In this document: positions 19,058-28,024 of the stretch, piece after piece
How positions within the stretch are numbered: the first letter of the stretch is position 1
Layout of the letters: each line of letters starts with the position of its first letter
Origin: Caulobacter sp. X
GTDB lineage: Bacteria; Pseudomonadota; Alphaproteobacteria; Caulobacterales; Caulobacteraceae
Reading direction: 5' to 3'
Assembly: GCF_002742635.1 (NCBI RefSeq)
Contig: NZ_PEGF01000001.1
Coordinates: 186,001 to 250,000 of the forward strand
Length of the DNA: 64,000 bases
Notes under the pieces: generated by a model
Told to the model about the DNA's origin: nothing
Databases searched by the model: none
The model's input: only the letters and a program-made list of their open reading frames with translations
Translations under genes and position numbers: made by a program

Positions 19058-19068
19058 TTGTACGACAA
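19058..19068. promoter_or_regulatory. Third GntR/FCD-type operator-like palindrome, upstream of the arabinofuranosidase
   Basis: TTGTACGACAA is a palindrome fitting TNGTnnnACNA, 78 bases before the GH51 start, the same distance as in the dehydratase promoter. It suggests common control with the ara operon. Confidence 0.55.
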
Positions 19069-19145
19069 AATAGCCGCTGCTATGCACGCGGTCAGAACAA
19101 GGCGGAGCCCTGAAGCATCCGCGCGTAAATGGAGAGGGACAATAG

Positions 19146-20702
19146 ATGGCTATGGCCAAGACGTTTCTAGGCGCGGCCGTGGCGCTGCTGGCGATGGCGG
19201 CGAGCGCGCGGGCGGGGGAAATCGCCGCGACCGCGACCCTGAAGGCCGACAAGCCGGGCGCGCCGATCTCGCGTTACATCTACGGTCAATTCTCGGAGCA
19301 CTTGGGCGCGGGCATCTATGACGGCGTCTGGGTCGGTCCCGATTCCAAGATCCCCAATGTGCGCGGCATCCGCAGCGACGTGGTCGCGGCGCTGAAGGAC
19401 ATCAAGGTCCCGGTCATCCGCTGGCCCGGCGGCTGCTTCGCCGATGAATACCGCTGGCGCGACGGCATCGGTCCGCGCGACAAGCGCCCCTCGCGCAAGA
19501 ACAACTGGTGGGGCGGCTCGCCCGAGACCAACGCCTTCGGCACCCACGAATTCATGGACTTCGTCGAGCAGGTCGGCGCCGACCCCTACGTCTCGATCAA
19601 TGTCGGTTCGTCCAACCCGACCGAGATGCGCGAGTGGATCGAGTACATGATCTCGCCCGGCGACGACACCTTGGCCCAGGAGCGTCGCGCCAACGGCCGC
19701 GACAAGCCGTTCAACCTGCCGTTCGTGGGCATCGGCAACGAGAGCTGGGGTTGCGGCGGCGAAATGACCGCCGAATACTACGCCAACGAATACCGTCGCT
19801 TCTCGGCCTTCTTCCACAAGAACGACGACAACAAGGCGCTGCGTATCGCGTCGGGCGCCAATTCGTTCGACGTGAACTGGACCGACGTGGTCACCAAGAA
19901 CGCCGGCAAGCAGATGGACGCCATCTCGCTGCACTACTACACGATCCCGACCGGCAAATGGTCGAAGAAGGGCGCGGCGACGGGCTTCGACAAGGCCGCC
20001 TGGGGCCAGACCTTCGCCCAGACCCTGCGGATGGACGATCTGCTGAAGCAGCACATCGCGGTGATGGACAAGAACGATCCCAAGAAGCGGATCGGTCTCT
20101 ATGTCGATGAATGGGGCACCTGGTACGACGTCGAGCCGGGCACCAATCCTGGCCATCTCTACCAGCTGAACACCCTGCGTGATGGGGTGCTGGCGGCGGC
20201 GAACTTCAACATCTTCCACCGCTATACCGATCGCGTGCGGATGACGAACATCGCCCAGACCATCAACGTGCTGCAGGCGATGATCCTGACCCAGGGCGAC
20301 AAGATCGTCCTGACCCCAACCTACTACGCCTACAAGATGTACGTGCCGTTCCAGGACTCCACGGCGATCCCGCTGGACGTCAACGCGCCCGAGATCGACG
20401 TCGGCGGCAGCAAGATCCCGGCCTTCAACGCCTCGGCGGCCAAGGGCAAGGATGGCAAGACCTATGTGGCGGTCGCCAACATGTCGCCGGACGACGGCGT
20501 CAAGCTGTCGGTGGCGCTGGCTGGGCTGAAGGCCAAGTCGGTGTCGGGCCAGGTGCTCACCGCCGACAAGATGGACGCGATGAACGCCTTCGGGGTGAAG
20601 CCGACCGTCGCGCCGGCTCCGTTCAAGGGCGGCAAGATCGCGGGCGACACGCTGACGCTGGACATCCCGGCCAAGTCGGTCGTCGTGGTCGCGCTCGACT
20701 AG
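19146..20702 (+). CDS. abfA: Secreted alpha-L-arabinofuranosidase (GH51)
   Basis: A 518-residue GH51 enzyme that frees terminal L-arabinofuranose from arabinan or arabinoxylan. A signal peptide covers about residues 1-23 (ARA-GEI), so it acts in the periplasm or outside, unlike many cytoplasmic GH51 enzymes. YGQFSEHLG and RWPGGCFADEYRW lie in the N-terminal barrel; the acid/base is Glu199 in GIGNESWG and the nucleophile Glu322 in LYVDEWGTWY. It supplies the arabinose oxidised by the neighbouring ara genes. The start has two ATGs two codons apart (19146, 19152). Confidence 0.93.
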   Translation: MAMAKTFLGAAVALLAMAASARAGEIAATATLKADKPGAPISRYIYGQFSEHLGAGIYDGVWVGPDSKIPNVRGIRSDVVAALKDIKVPVIRWPGGCFADEYRWRDGIGPRDKRPSRKNNWWGGSPETNAFGTHEFMDFVEQVGADPYVSINVGSSNPTEMREWIEYMISPGDDTLAQERRANGRDKPFNLPFVGIGNESWGCGGEMTAEYYANEYRRFSAFFHKNDDNKALRIASGANSFDVNWTDVVTKNAGKQMDAISLHYYTIPTGKWSKKGAATGFDKAAWGQTFAQTLRMDDLLKQHIAVMDKNDPKKRIGLYVDEWGTWYDVEPGTNPGHLYQLNTLRDGVLAAANFNIFHRYTDRVRMTNIAQTINVLQAMILTQGDKIVLTPTYYAYKMYVPFQDSTAIPLDVNAPEIDVGGSKIPAFNASAAKGKDGKTYVAVANMSPDDGVKLSVALAGLKAKSVSGQVLTADKMDAMNAFGVKPTVAPAPFKGGKIAGDTLTLDIPAKSVVVVALD

Positions 20703-20732
20703 AGGGCATGACGTCCATCTAAATCAAAGAAG

Positions 20733-20769
20733 GCCGGACGCGATCTGAAGACAGCGCGTCCGGCTTTTT
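20733..20769 (+). terminator. Intrinsic terminator of the GH51 gene
   Basis: A perfect 10-bp stem GCCGGACGCG / CGCGTCCGGC with a 12-base loop is followed by TTTTT. A-rich bases precede it. Confidence 0.92.
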
Positions 20770-20791
20770 CGCGTGTTGGGAGGCTCGCGAT

Positions 20792-23131
20792 ATGACCTTG
20801 ACCCGTCGGTCCGCCTTGGCGACCTTGGGCGCCGCCCCCGCGATGGCGGCCGCCTCGGCGCGCGCCGAAAAGACGTCGCCGCTGCGCCTCTGGTATCGTC
20901 GGCCCGCCAAGACCTGGGTCGAGGCCCTGCCGGTCGGTTCGGGCAAGCTGGGCGCCATGGTGTTCGGCGGCGTTGGCGCCGAACGACTGCAGCTGAACGA
21001 GGACACGCTCTGGGCAGGCGGGCCTTACGAGGCGACCAATCCGGAGGCGCATGAGGCGCTGCCGGAAATCCGCCGCCTGATCGATGCGGGTGAGTACGCC
21101 AAGGCCGCCCAGCTCGCCGACGCCAAGTTTGTCGGCATTCCGCGCAAGCAGATGTCCTACCAGACGATCGGCGACCTGAAGCTCGGCTTTCCGGGAATGG
21201 CCGAGCCGTCCGACTATGTCCGAGACCTCGACCTGGACGGCGCGATCGCCACGACGCGCTTCACCGCCGACGGCGTTGACCATGTGCGCGAAGTGATCGC
21301 CAGCGCGCCGGACGGCGTCATCGCCGTGCGCCTTTCGGCCAGCCGTCGCGGCGCCATCAGCCTGGATCTCGGCTTCGCCTCGCCCCTGGCGTCCAAACCG
21401 GTGGCGACCGTCGAGGGGCGCAGCCTGGTGCTGGCTGGCGTCAACGAGAGCCAGCAAGATATCCCCGCCAAGCTACGTTTCGAATGTCGCGTTGATGTCC
21501 GCGCCAAGGGCGGTCGGGTGAGCGGGCAGGGCGAGACCCTGTCGATCCGGGACGCCGACGAGGTGGTGCTGCTGATCGCGGCGGCGACAAGCTATCGTCG
21601 CTATGACGATGTGTCCGGTGATCCGACCGCGCTGAACAAGGCGACGGTGGCCAAGCTTGCCGGCAAGTCCTGGAAATTTATCCTGGCCGATCACCAGGCC
21701 GACCACCGGGCGCTGTTCCGCCGGGTCAAGGTCGACTTCGGCCGCACGCGCGCCGAGCTGCTGCCGACCGATGAGCGGATCAAGGCCTCGCCGACGACCG
21801 ATGATCCCTCGCTGGCGGCGCTCTACTACCAATACGGCCGCTACCTGCTGATCGCCTGCTCGCGTCCGGGCGGGCAGGCGGCGAATCTGCAAGGCGTCTG
21901 GAACGACAAGCCCTCGGCGCCGTGGGGCAGCAAGTACACGATCAACATCAACACGGAGATGAACTATTGGCCCGCCGAGCCGACCGGCCTGCCGGAGTTG
22001 GTCGAGCCGCTTGTCGCGCTGGTGAGGGACCTGTCGGAGACCGGCGCGCGCACCGCCCGGGCGATGTACGGCGCGCGAGGCTGGGTGGCGCACCACAACA
22101 CCGACCTCTGGCGCGCGACGGCGCCCGTCGACGGCGCGCCGTGGGGCGTGTGGCCGACGGGCGGCGCGTGGCTCTGTAAGCATCTCTGGGACCACTACGA
22201 CTACGGCCGCGACCACGCCTATCTCGCGCGGGTCTATCCGCTGATGAAGGGCTCGGCGCGGTTCTTCCTCGACACCCTGGTGGTCGATCCGAAGTTCGGC
22301 GTCCTGGTCACCAACCCCTCGTTGTCGCCAGAGAATGACCACGGCCACGGGGCCTCGATCGTCGCCGGCCCGACCATGGACCAGGCGATCATCCGCGACC
22401 TGTTCGACAACTGCCTGAAGGCCGAGGTCGTCCTGGGCGCCGACCCAGACTTCGTCGCCGAACTCACGGCGGCGCGCGACAAGCTGGCGCCCTACAAGGT
22501 CGGCAAGGACGGCCAACTTCAGGAGTGGCAGGAGGACTGGGACGCCGACGCGCCCGATATCCATCACCGGCACGTCTCGCATCTCTACGGCCTGTTCCCG
22601 TCGGACCAGATCGGGATCGACACGACGCCGAAGCTTGCGGGGGCGGCGAAGCAGACCCTGGTGACGCGCGGCGATCTGTCGACCGGCTGGGCGATCGCCT
22701 GGCGGCTGAACCTCTGGGCGCGGCTGGGCGAGGGCGATCACGCCTACGGTATCCTGCGGCTGCTGCTGGGCCCCGAGCGCACCTATCCGAACATGTTCGA
22801 CGCCCATCCGCCGTTCCAGATCGACGGCAATTTCGGTGGGGTTTCGGGCATGACCGAGATGATCCTGCAAAGCCGCAACGACCGCATCTACCTGCTGCCC
22901 GCCTTGCCGTCGGCCTGGCCTACCGGCCACATCAAGGGGTTGAGGGCGCGAGGCGCGGTCGGCGTCGATGTCCGCTGGACCGGCGGCAAGCTGACCGAGG
23001 CGGTGCTGATGGCGAAAGCGGACGGGCGCCACGCCGTGGTGCTGGGCCGCTCCGTCCTGACCGTGGACCTTCGCAAGGGCCAGACGGCGCGCCTTGTTCT
23101 CCGCGATGGGGCCCTGACGCGGGCCGCCTAG
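20792..23131 (+). CDS. GH95 glycosidase (alpha-L-fucosidase/galactosidase family), exported
   Basis: A 779-residue GH95 protein. The N-terminus TRRSALATLGA...AMA looks like a Tat signal. LWYRRPAKTWVEALPVGSGKLGAMVFGG is the usual opening of the mature enzyme. Catalytic-region blocks include NINTEMNYWPAE (about 385-396), TNPSLSPEN and HPPFQIDGNFGG with Asp678. GH95 enzymes are inverting alpha-1,2-L-fucosidases, but some act on alpha-L-galactose, which matches L-arabinopyranose at C1-C4. Given the arabinose context the substrate may not be fucose. No fucose pathway gene is nearby. Confidence 0.88.
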   Translation: MTLTRRSALATLGAAPAMAAASARAEKTSPLRLWYRRPAKTWVEALPVGSGKLGAMVFGGVGAERLQLNEDTLWAGGPYEATNPEAHEALPEIRRLIDAGEYAKAAQLADAKFVGIPRKQMSYQTIGDLKLGFPGMAEPSDYVRDLDLDGAIATTRFTADGVDHVREVIASAPDGVIAVRLSASRRGAISLDLGFASPLASKPVATVEGRSLVLAGVNESQQDIPAKLRFECRVDVRAKGGRVSGQGETLSIRDADEVVLLIAAATSYRRYDDVSGDPTALNKATVAKLAGKSWKFILADHQADHRALFRRVKVDFGRTRAELLPTDERIKASPTTDDPSLAALYYQYGRYLLIACSRPGGQAANLQGVWNDKPSAPWGSKYTININTEMNYWPAEPTGLPELVEPLVALVRDLSETGARTARAMYGARGWVAHHNTDLWRATAPVDGAPWGVWPTGGAWLCKHLWDHYDYGRDHAYLARVYPLMKGSARFFLDTLVVDPKFGVLVTNPSLSPENDHGHGASIVAGPTMDQAIIRDLFDNCLKAEVVLGADPDFVAELTAARDKLAPYKVGKDGQLQEWQEDWDADAPDIHHRHVSHLYGLFPSDQIGIDTTPKLAGAAKQTLVTRGDLSTGWAIAWRLNLWARLGEGDHAYGILRLLLGPERTYPNMFDAHPPFQIDGNFGGVSGMTEMILQSRNDRIYLLPALPSAWPTGHIKGLRARGAVGVDVRWTGGKLTEAVLMAKADGRHAVVLGRSVLTVDLRKGQTARLVLRDGALTRAA

Positions 23132-23179
23132 CGCTCGCATGGATGGCGCGGCGGCGCACTTTTAGCTAAGACCCGCGCC

Positions 23180-24820
23180 ATGCTGCGTATTTCGGAACTG
23201 AAGCTGCCGCTGGGCCATCCGCCGGAGGCCATGGCGCCCGCCATCGTCGAGCGCTTGGGGATCAAGGCCGATGACCTGGTGAGCTTCGAGGTCGCCCGCC
23301 GCGCCAACGACGCGCGCCGGAAGTCGGCGATCCTGATGGTCTATTCGGTCGACGTCGTGCTGCGCGACGAGGCGGCCGTGCTGCGCCGCTTCGAGGGCGA
23401 TCACCATGTGCGGGTGACGCCTGACACGAGCTACAGGTTCGCCGCCAAGGCGCCGGAGGACTTCGACGGCCCGCGCCCCGTGGTCATTGGCGCCGGTCCC
23501 TGCGGCCTGTTCGCGGGCCTGATCCTGGCCCAGATGGGGCTGAAGCCGATCATCGTCGACCGCGGCAAGGTCGTGCGCGAGCGCACCAAGGACACCTGGG
23601 GCCTGTGGCGGCGCGGTGAGCTGAATCCGGAGTCCAACGTCCAGTTCGGCGAGGGCGGGGCGGGGACCTTCTCGGACGGCAAGCTCTACAGCCAGATCAA
23701 GGATCCGCGCTTCCTGGGCCGCAAGGTGCTGACCGAGTTCGTCAAGGCCGGGGCGCCGGAAGAGATCCTGACCGAGGCCCATCCGCACATTGGCACCTTC
23801 CGCCTGGTGCACATGGTCGAGAACATGCGCGCCCTGATCGAGAGCCTGGGCGGCGAATATCGCTGGCAGCATCGGGTCGAGGACTTCGACATCGAGGTTG
23901 GCGAGGATGGCGTCCGGCGGATCAAGGGGCTGCACATCGCCGGGCATGGCTACCTGCCAGCGCGTCACGTAGTCATGGCCCTGGGCCACAGCTCGCGCGA
24001 CACCTTCCAGGTGCTGTACGACCGCGGCGTCCATATCGAGGCCAAGCCGTTCTCGATCGGCGTCCGGATCGAGCATCCGCAGTCGTGGATCGATCGCGCG
24101 CGCTTCGGCGACTGCGCCGGCCACAAGGATCTCGGCGCCGCGGCCTACGCCATCTCGCACCACGCCAAGAATGGGCGGACGGTCTATAGCTTCTGCATGT
24201 GCCCGGGCGGCACGGTCGTGGCCGCGACCTCGGAGCCCGGCCGCGTCGTCACCAACGGCATGAGCCAGTATTCGCGCAACGAGCGTAACGCCAACTCGGG
24301 CTTCGTCGTCGATATCAATCCCGAGCAGGACTATCCGGGCCACCCGCTGGCCGGGGTCGAGTTCCAGCGCAAGTGGGAGAGCCTGGCGTTCCAGGCCGGC
24401 GGCGGAACCTACAAGGCGCCGGGCCAACTGGTCGGGGACTTCCTGGCGGGGCGCCCGTCGACCGAGTTCGGCGCGGTCACGCCATCCTACAAGCCGGGCG
24501 TCCACCTCACTGATCTGGCGCAATGCCTGCCGCCGTTCGCCATCGAGGCGATGCGCGAGGCGCTGCCGGTTTTCGGCCGCCAGATCCCTGGCTACGACCA
24601 TCCGGACGTGGTGCTGACCGGCGTCGAGACCCGGACGTCCTCGCCGGTGCGGATCACGCGCGGCAAGGACTTCCAAAGCCTGAACACCGCCGGCCTCTAT
24701 CCGGCCGGCGAGGGCGCGGGCTATGCCGGCGGCATCCTGTCTGCGGCGGTCGACGGCATCAAGGTCGCCGAGGCCGTGGCCGCCCAGTACGTGGCCGAGG
24801 GCCTGATCGAGGCTGCTTAA
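23180..24820 (+). CDS. FAD-dependent dehydrogenase, COG2509 type
   Basis: A 546-residue flavoprotein. An N-terminal ferredoxin-fold-like region (about 1-95) precedes the FAD-binding GAGPCGLFAG motif at about 108-117, and NVQFGEGGAGTFSDGKLYSQ, FCMCPGGTVV and AGEGAGYAGGILSAA follow. This order is typical of the uncharacterised COG2509 dehydrogenases found across bacteria. No substrate is known. It stands alone on the plus strand and converges with the old yellow enzyme gene across a strong hairpin. Confidence 0.85.
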   Translation: MLRISELKLPLGHPPEAMAPAIVERLGIKADDLVSFEVARRANDARRKSAILMVYSVDVVLRDEAAVLRRFEGDHHVRVTPDTSYRFAAKAPEDFDGPRPVVIGAGPCGLFAGLILAQMGLKPIIVDRGKVVRERTKDTWGLWRRGELNPESNVQFGEGGAGTFSDGKLYSQIKDPRFLGRKVLTEFVKAGAPEEILTEAHPHIGTFRLVHMVENMRALIESLGGEYRWQHRVEDFDIEVGEDGVRRIKGLHIAGHGYLPARHVVMALGHSSRDTFQVLYDRGVHIEAKPFSIGVRIEHPQSWIDRARFGDCAGHKDLGAAAYAISHHAKNGRTVYSFCMCPGGTVVAATSEPGRVVTNGMSQYSRNERNANSGFVVDINPEQDYPGHPLAGVEFQRKWESLAFQAGGGTYKAPGQLVGDFLAGRPSTEFGAVTPSYKPGVHLTDLAQCLPPFAIEAMREALPVFGRQIPGYDHPDVVLTGVETRTSSPVRITRGKDFQSLNTAGLYPAGEGAGYAGGILSAAVDGIKVAEAVAAQYVAEGLIEAA

Positions 24821-24825
24821 GGCCT

Positions 24826-24861
24826 GTCGTCCCGGATCGCTCGCCGAGCTTCCGGGACGAC
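24826..24861. terminator. Bidirectional hairpin between convergent oxidoreductase genes
   Basis: A perfect 11-bp stem GTCGTCCCGGA / TCCGGGACGAC with a 14-base loop sits between the two convergent stops. Only GGTTT follows on the plus strand, so termination may not be strictly intrinsic. Confidence 0.6.
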
Positions 24862-24871
24862 GGTTTGCCGT

Positions 24872-25948
24872 TTACGCCGGCTCGCCGACCTGCTGCAGGG
24901 TCGGATAGTCGGTATAGCCGCGCGGCCCGTTCTCGAACCCGTAGAACGTCGCGGGATCGGGCGTGTTCAGCGGCGCGCCGGTCTTGAGGCGCTCCACGAG
25001 GTCCGGGTTGGCGATATAGGCCTTGCCGAAGGCGATGGCGTCGGCCTTGCCGGCCTCGATCGCGGTGTTGGCGCTGGCGAGGTCGAACTTCTCGTTGGCG
25101 ATGTAGACGCCGCCGAAGGCCTTCTTCAGGTCCGGACCCAGGCTGTCGGCCGCCTCGTATTCACGGGCCGAGACAAAGCCGATCTTGCGCTCGCCCAGGG
25201 CCTTGGCGACGTAGCCGAACGCAGCGGCGAGGTTGCTGTCACCCATCGAATGGCTGTCGGCGCGCGGCGCCAGGTGCACGCCGACGCGATCAGCGCCCCA
25301 CACTGAGATCGCCGCGTCCGTGGCTTCCAGCAGCAGGCGCGCGCGGTTCTCAATCGAGCCGCCGTACTGGTCGGTGCGCTGGTTGCTGCCGTCCTGCAGG
25401 AATTGGTCGAGCAGATAGCCGTTGGCGCCGTGCAGCTGCACGCCGTCGAAGCCGGCGGCCTGGGCGTTCTCCGCGCCCTGGCGGAAAGCCTCGACGACCC
25501 CGGCGACCTCTTCGGTCGAAAGCGCGCGCGGGGTGGGGTAGTCGCGTTGCGGACGCAGCAGGCTGACATGGCCCTTGGCGGCGATGGCGCTGGGGGCGAC
25601 GGGGAGTTCGCCGTTCAGCAGCTCGGGATCGGAGATGCGGCCGACGTGCCAGATCTGCATGAAGATACGACCGCCCTTGTCATGCACGGCCTTGGTCACC
25701 TGCTTCCAGGCTTCGGTTTGCTCCTTGGACCAGATGCCAGGAACGCCGGCGTAGCCGACGCCTTGCGGCGACACTGGGACGCCTTCGCTGATCAGCAGGC
25801 CGGCCGAGGCGCGCTGGCCGTAATACTCGGCCATCAGGGCGTTGGGGATATGGGTCGGACCGGCGCGCAGCCGGGTCAGCGGCGCCATGACAACGCGATT
25901 GGGCAGGTTGAGGTCGCCGACGCGCAGCGGGTCGAACAGATTGGGCAT
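24872..25948 (-). CDS. nemA: Old yellow enzyme family NADH:flavin oxidoreductase (NemA-like)
   Basis: A 358-residue FMN enzyme that reduces activated C=C bonds and nitro compounds with NAD(P)H in the cytoplasm. FDPLRVGDLNLPNRVVMAPLT opens the TIM barrel; QIWHVGRIS, FDGVQLHGANGYLLDQFL and YGGSIENRARLLLE are canonical OYE blocks. The frame runs upstream to 26056, but the ATG at 25948 matches the family start. An AT-rich inverted repeat lies upstream. It probably serves in detoxifying electrophiles; the exact substrate is unknown. Confidence 0.9.
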   Translation of the reverse strand: MPNLFDPLRVGDLNLPNRVVMAPLTRLRAGPTHIPNALMAEYYGQRASAGLLISEGVPVSPQGVGYAGVPGIWSKEQTEAWKQVTKAVHDKGGRIFMQIWHVGRISDPELLNGELPVAPSAIAAKGHVSLLRPQRDYPTPRALSTEEVAGVVEAFRQGAENAQAAGFDGVQLHGANGYLLDQFLQDGSNQRTDQYGGSIENRARLLLEATDAAISVWGADRVGVHLAPRADSHSMGDSNLAAAFGYVAKALGERKIGFVSAREYEAADSLGPDLKKAFGGVYIANEKFDLASANTAIEAGKADAIAFGKAYIANPDLVERLKTGAPLNTPDPATFYGFENGPRGYTDYPTLQQVGEPA

Positions 25949-26039
25949 GCGAGACTGTCCCTTGGGGTAGGGGCGCCGACCCTCCGTCGGCGTCTGCGTG
26001 CTATCTGGTCGTGCTTTCGCCGTTCGCAACCGCAACAGG

Positions 26040-26077
26040 TTCAGATTTATCTGCAAGCGGGCGGGCTAAAATCTGAA
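26040..26077. repeat. AT-rich inverted repeat upstream of nemA
   Basis: TTCAGATTT (26040-26048) and its exact complement AAATCTGAA (26069-26077) flank a GC-rich 20-base spacer, in an otherwise very GC-rich region. A partial third copy AAATCT follows at 26078. It lies 92 bases before the nemA start and just after the stop of the upstream gene; operator or terminator role is open. Confidence 0.55.
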
Positions 26078-26080
26078 AAT

Positions 26081-27463
26081 CTAAACGGGCTTCAGTTCGC
26101 CCAGCATCGTCGGGATCAGCTCCGAGACCGTTGGGTGGATGTGGACCGCGCGCTGGATCGTCGTGTAGGGCGCCTTGGCGTACATCAGGTCGATCATGCC
26201 GTGGATCGCTTCGTCGCCGTTCAGGCCCAGGATCGCCGCGCCGAGAATCTGTTTCGTCTCGGCGTCGACCACCACCTTCATGAAGCCCTGGGTTTCGCCC
26301 TTCTCGACCGCGCGGCCGACGCGGGTCATCGGGCGCTGGCCGATCAGCAGCGGACGGCCCGTGGCGCGGGCCTCGGCCTCGGTCATGCCGACCCGGCCTA
26401 GCGGCGGATCGACGAACAGGCCGTAGCAGGGGATCCGGTCGCTGACCTTGCGCGGATCATTGTCGAGCAGGTTGGCGGCGACGATCTCGAAGTCGTTGTA
26501 GGCGGTGTGGGTGAAAGCGCCCTTGCCGTTGCAGTCGCCCATCGCCCAGATCCCGGGGACGTTGGTCTGCAGCTGGTCGTCGACCACGACATAGCCGCGC
26601 TTGTCGGTCTCGACGCCGGCGGCGGCCAGGTTGAGGTCGTCGGTGTTCGGCCGCCGTCCGACCGCCAGCAGGACATGGGATCCCGTCACCTGCGGCTCGC
26701 CCGCCTCGCAGGTCACATGCACGCAGACGCCCTCGTCACGCGGCGAGAACCGGATGCATTCGGCGTTGAGCCGGATGGTGATCCCCTCCGCTTCCAGGAT
26801 TTCGCGGATCGCGTCGGAGATTTCCGGATCCTCGCGGCTGATGAGCCGTGGTCCCATCTCGACGATGGTCACCTGGCTGCCGAACCGCCGGAACATCTGG
26901 GCGAACTCCAGCCCGATATAGCTGCCGCCGATGATCACCAGGTGTTCGGGCAGGACGTCGAGCTGCATCATGCCGACATTGGTCAGGTGCGGAATATCAT
27001 TGACGCCCGGCATGTCCGGCACGTTGGCGCGGCCGCCGACGTTCAGGAAGATTTTCGGCGCGGTCAGCAATCGGTCACCGACCCGCACGGTGTCGGCGCT
27101 CTCGAAGCGGGCGTGACCCTCGATGACCGTGCAGCCCTCCATGCCGCGCAGCCAGTTTTCCACGCCGCCCCGGGCGTTCTTCACCACGGTCTGCTGTCGC
27201 GCCCAGACCTTTTTCATGTCGACGCCGACGGGGCCTTCCAGCACGACGCCATAGTCCTGGGCCCGACGCGCCACGTGTGCGGCGTAGGCGCTGGCGACCA
27301 GGGTCTTGGTCGGCATGCAGCCGGTGTTCACGCAGGTTCCGCCGAAATCCTTGCGCTCGATCATCGCCACCCTTTGGCCAGCGACGGTTAGGCGTCCGGC
27401 CAGGGATGGCCCGGCTTGGCCCGCGCCGATGATGATGGCGTCGAAGCGCTCGGCCGCGCTCAT
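26081..27463 (-). CDS. Pyridine nucleotide-disulfide oxidoreductase (dihydrolipoamide dehydrogenase/mercuric reductase-like)
   Basis: A 460-residue FAD/NAD(P) enzyme with the redox disulfide GGTCVNTGCMPTK (Cys44, Cys49), an N-terminal FAD motif IIGAGQAGPS, a central NAD motif IIGGSYIGLEF, a second FAD motif GIWAMGDCNG and the C-terminal HIHPTVSELIPTM with the active-site His. It is not next to any 2-oxoacid dehydrogenase subunits and has no N-terminal HMA domain, so it is neither a clear Lpd nor a full MerA. The ATG at 27463 overlaps the upstream gene stop (ATGA). Confidence 0.88.
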   Translation of the reverse strand: MSAAERFDAIIIGAGQAGPSLAGRLTVAGQRVAMIERKDFGGTCVNTGCMPTKTLVASAYAAHVARRAQDYGVVLEGPVGVDMKKVWARQQTVVKNARGGVENWLRGMEGCTVIEGHARFESADTVRVGDRLLTAPKIFLNVGGRANVPDMPGVNDIPHLTNVGMMQLDVLPEHLVIIGGSYIGLEFAQMFRRFGSQVTIVEMGPRLISREDPEISDAIREILEAEGITIRLNAECIRFSPRDEGVCVHVTCEAGEPQVTGSHVLLAVGRRPNTDDLNLAAAGVETDKRGYVVVDDQLQTNVPGIWAMGDCNGKGAFTHTAYNDFEIVAANLLDNDPRKVSDRIPCYGLFVDPPLGRVGMTEAEARATGRPLLIGQRPMTRVGRAVEKGETQGFMKVVVDAETKQILGAAILGLNGDEAIHGMIDLMYAKAPYTTIQRAVHIHPTVSELIPTMLGELKPV

Positions 27464-27924
27464 CGGGCCAACGCCACGATCGCAAGAGCGCCGCCGATGG
27501 CGACCGCGTCCTCGATCAGCGCGGCCGGACGATCCTGGCCGAAGCGTGCGGCGAGCCGACCGCGAACCTCCGCGCCGCCGAGCGTGCCGATCACCGCGCC
27601 GACGGCGCCGATGGCCGCGCCGCGCAGCCAGTGGCCGCTGGGCATCATCAGCGCCGCGCCGCTGAAGGCGCCCGTGGCGATACGCGTTCCGAACTGGACG
27701 GGAACCTTGCGACTGGGCGTTTGCGGAAGCTGATCGCCGACCAGCTCCAGCGCCGCAAGAGCGGTGAGGATCAGGACTGGGATCAGGCCGCCCAGCCAGG
27801 CCAGCGGCCAACCCGCCAGAGGCAGCCAGCCCAGCCGCGTCGCCCAAGCGGCGGCGGCCGGCGCCGTCATCGCCCGCAGGCCGGCGACAACCCCGATCAG
27901 AAGGGCAAAGACATAGAGCGCCAT
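27460..27924 (-). CDS. DUF4126-family membrane protein
   Basis: A 154-residue hydrophobic protein with about four membrane segments. LLIGVVAGLRAMTAPAAAAW near the N-terminus and LELVGDQLPQTPSRKVP in the middle are typical of DUF4126 proteins. No function is established. It overlaps the downstream disulfide oxidoreductase gene by 4 bases, so the two are co-translated; whether they work together is unknown. Confidence 0.75.
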   Translation of the reverse strand: MALYVFALLIGVVAGLRAMTAPAAAAWATRLGWLPLAGWPLAWLGGLIPVLILTALAALELVGDQLPQTPSRKVPVQFGTRIATGAFSGAALMMPSGHWLRGAAIGAVGAVIGTLGGAEVRGRLAARFGQDRPAALIEDAVAIGGALAIVALAR

Positions 27925-28024
27925 GGACCGTCCCCTTGTTGCGCGCGTGACATCGGCGCCGACGACATCACAGGCGAGACGGCGATTATTGCAAGCTCTG
28001 ATCGTGGCGACGGAGCGCGCGATG

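Noticed and set aside
21473..23140. 555-codon minus-strand open frame opposite the GH95 gene
   Set aside because: Shadow of a complete GH95 gene; no domain-like sequence, no ribosome site.
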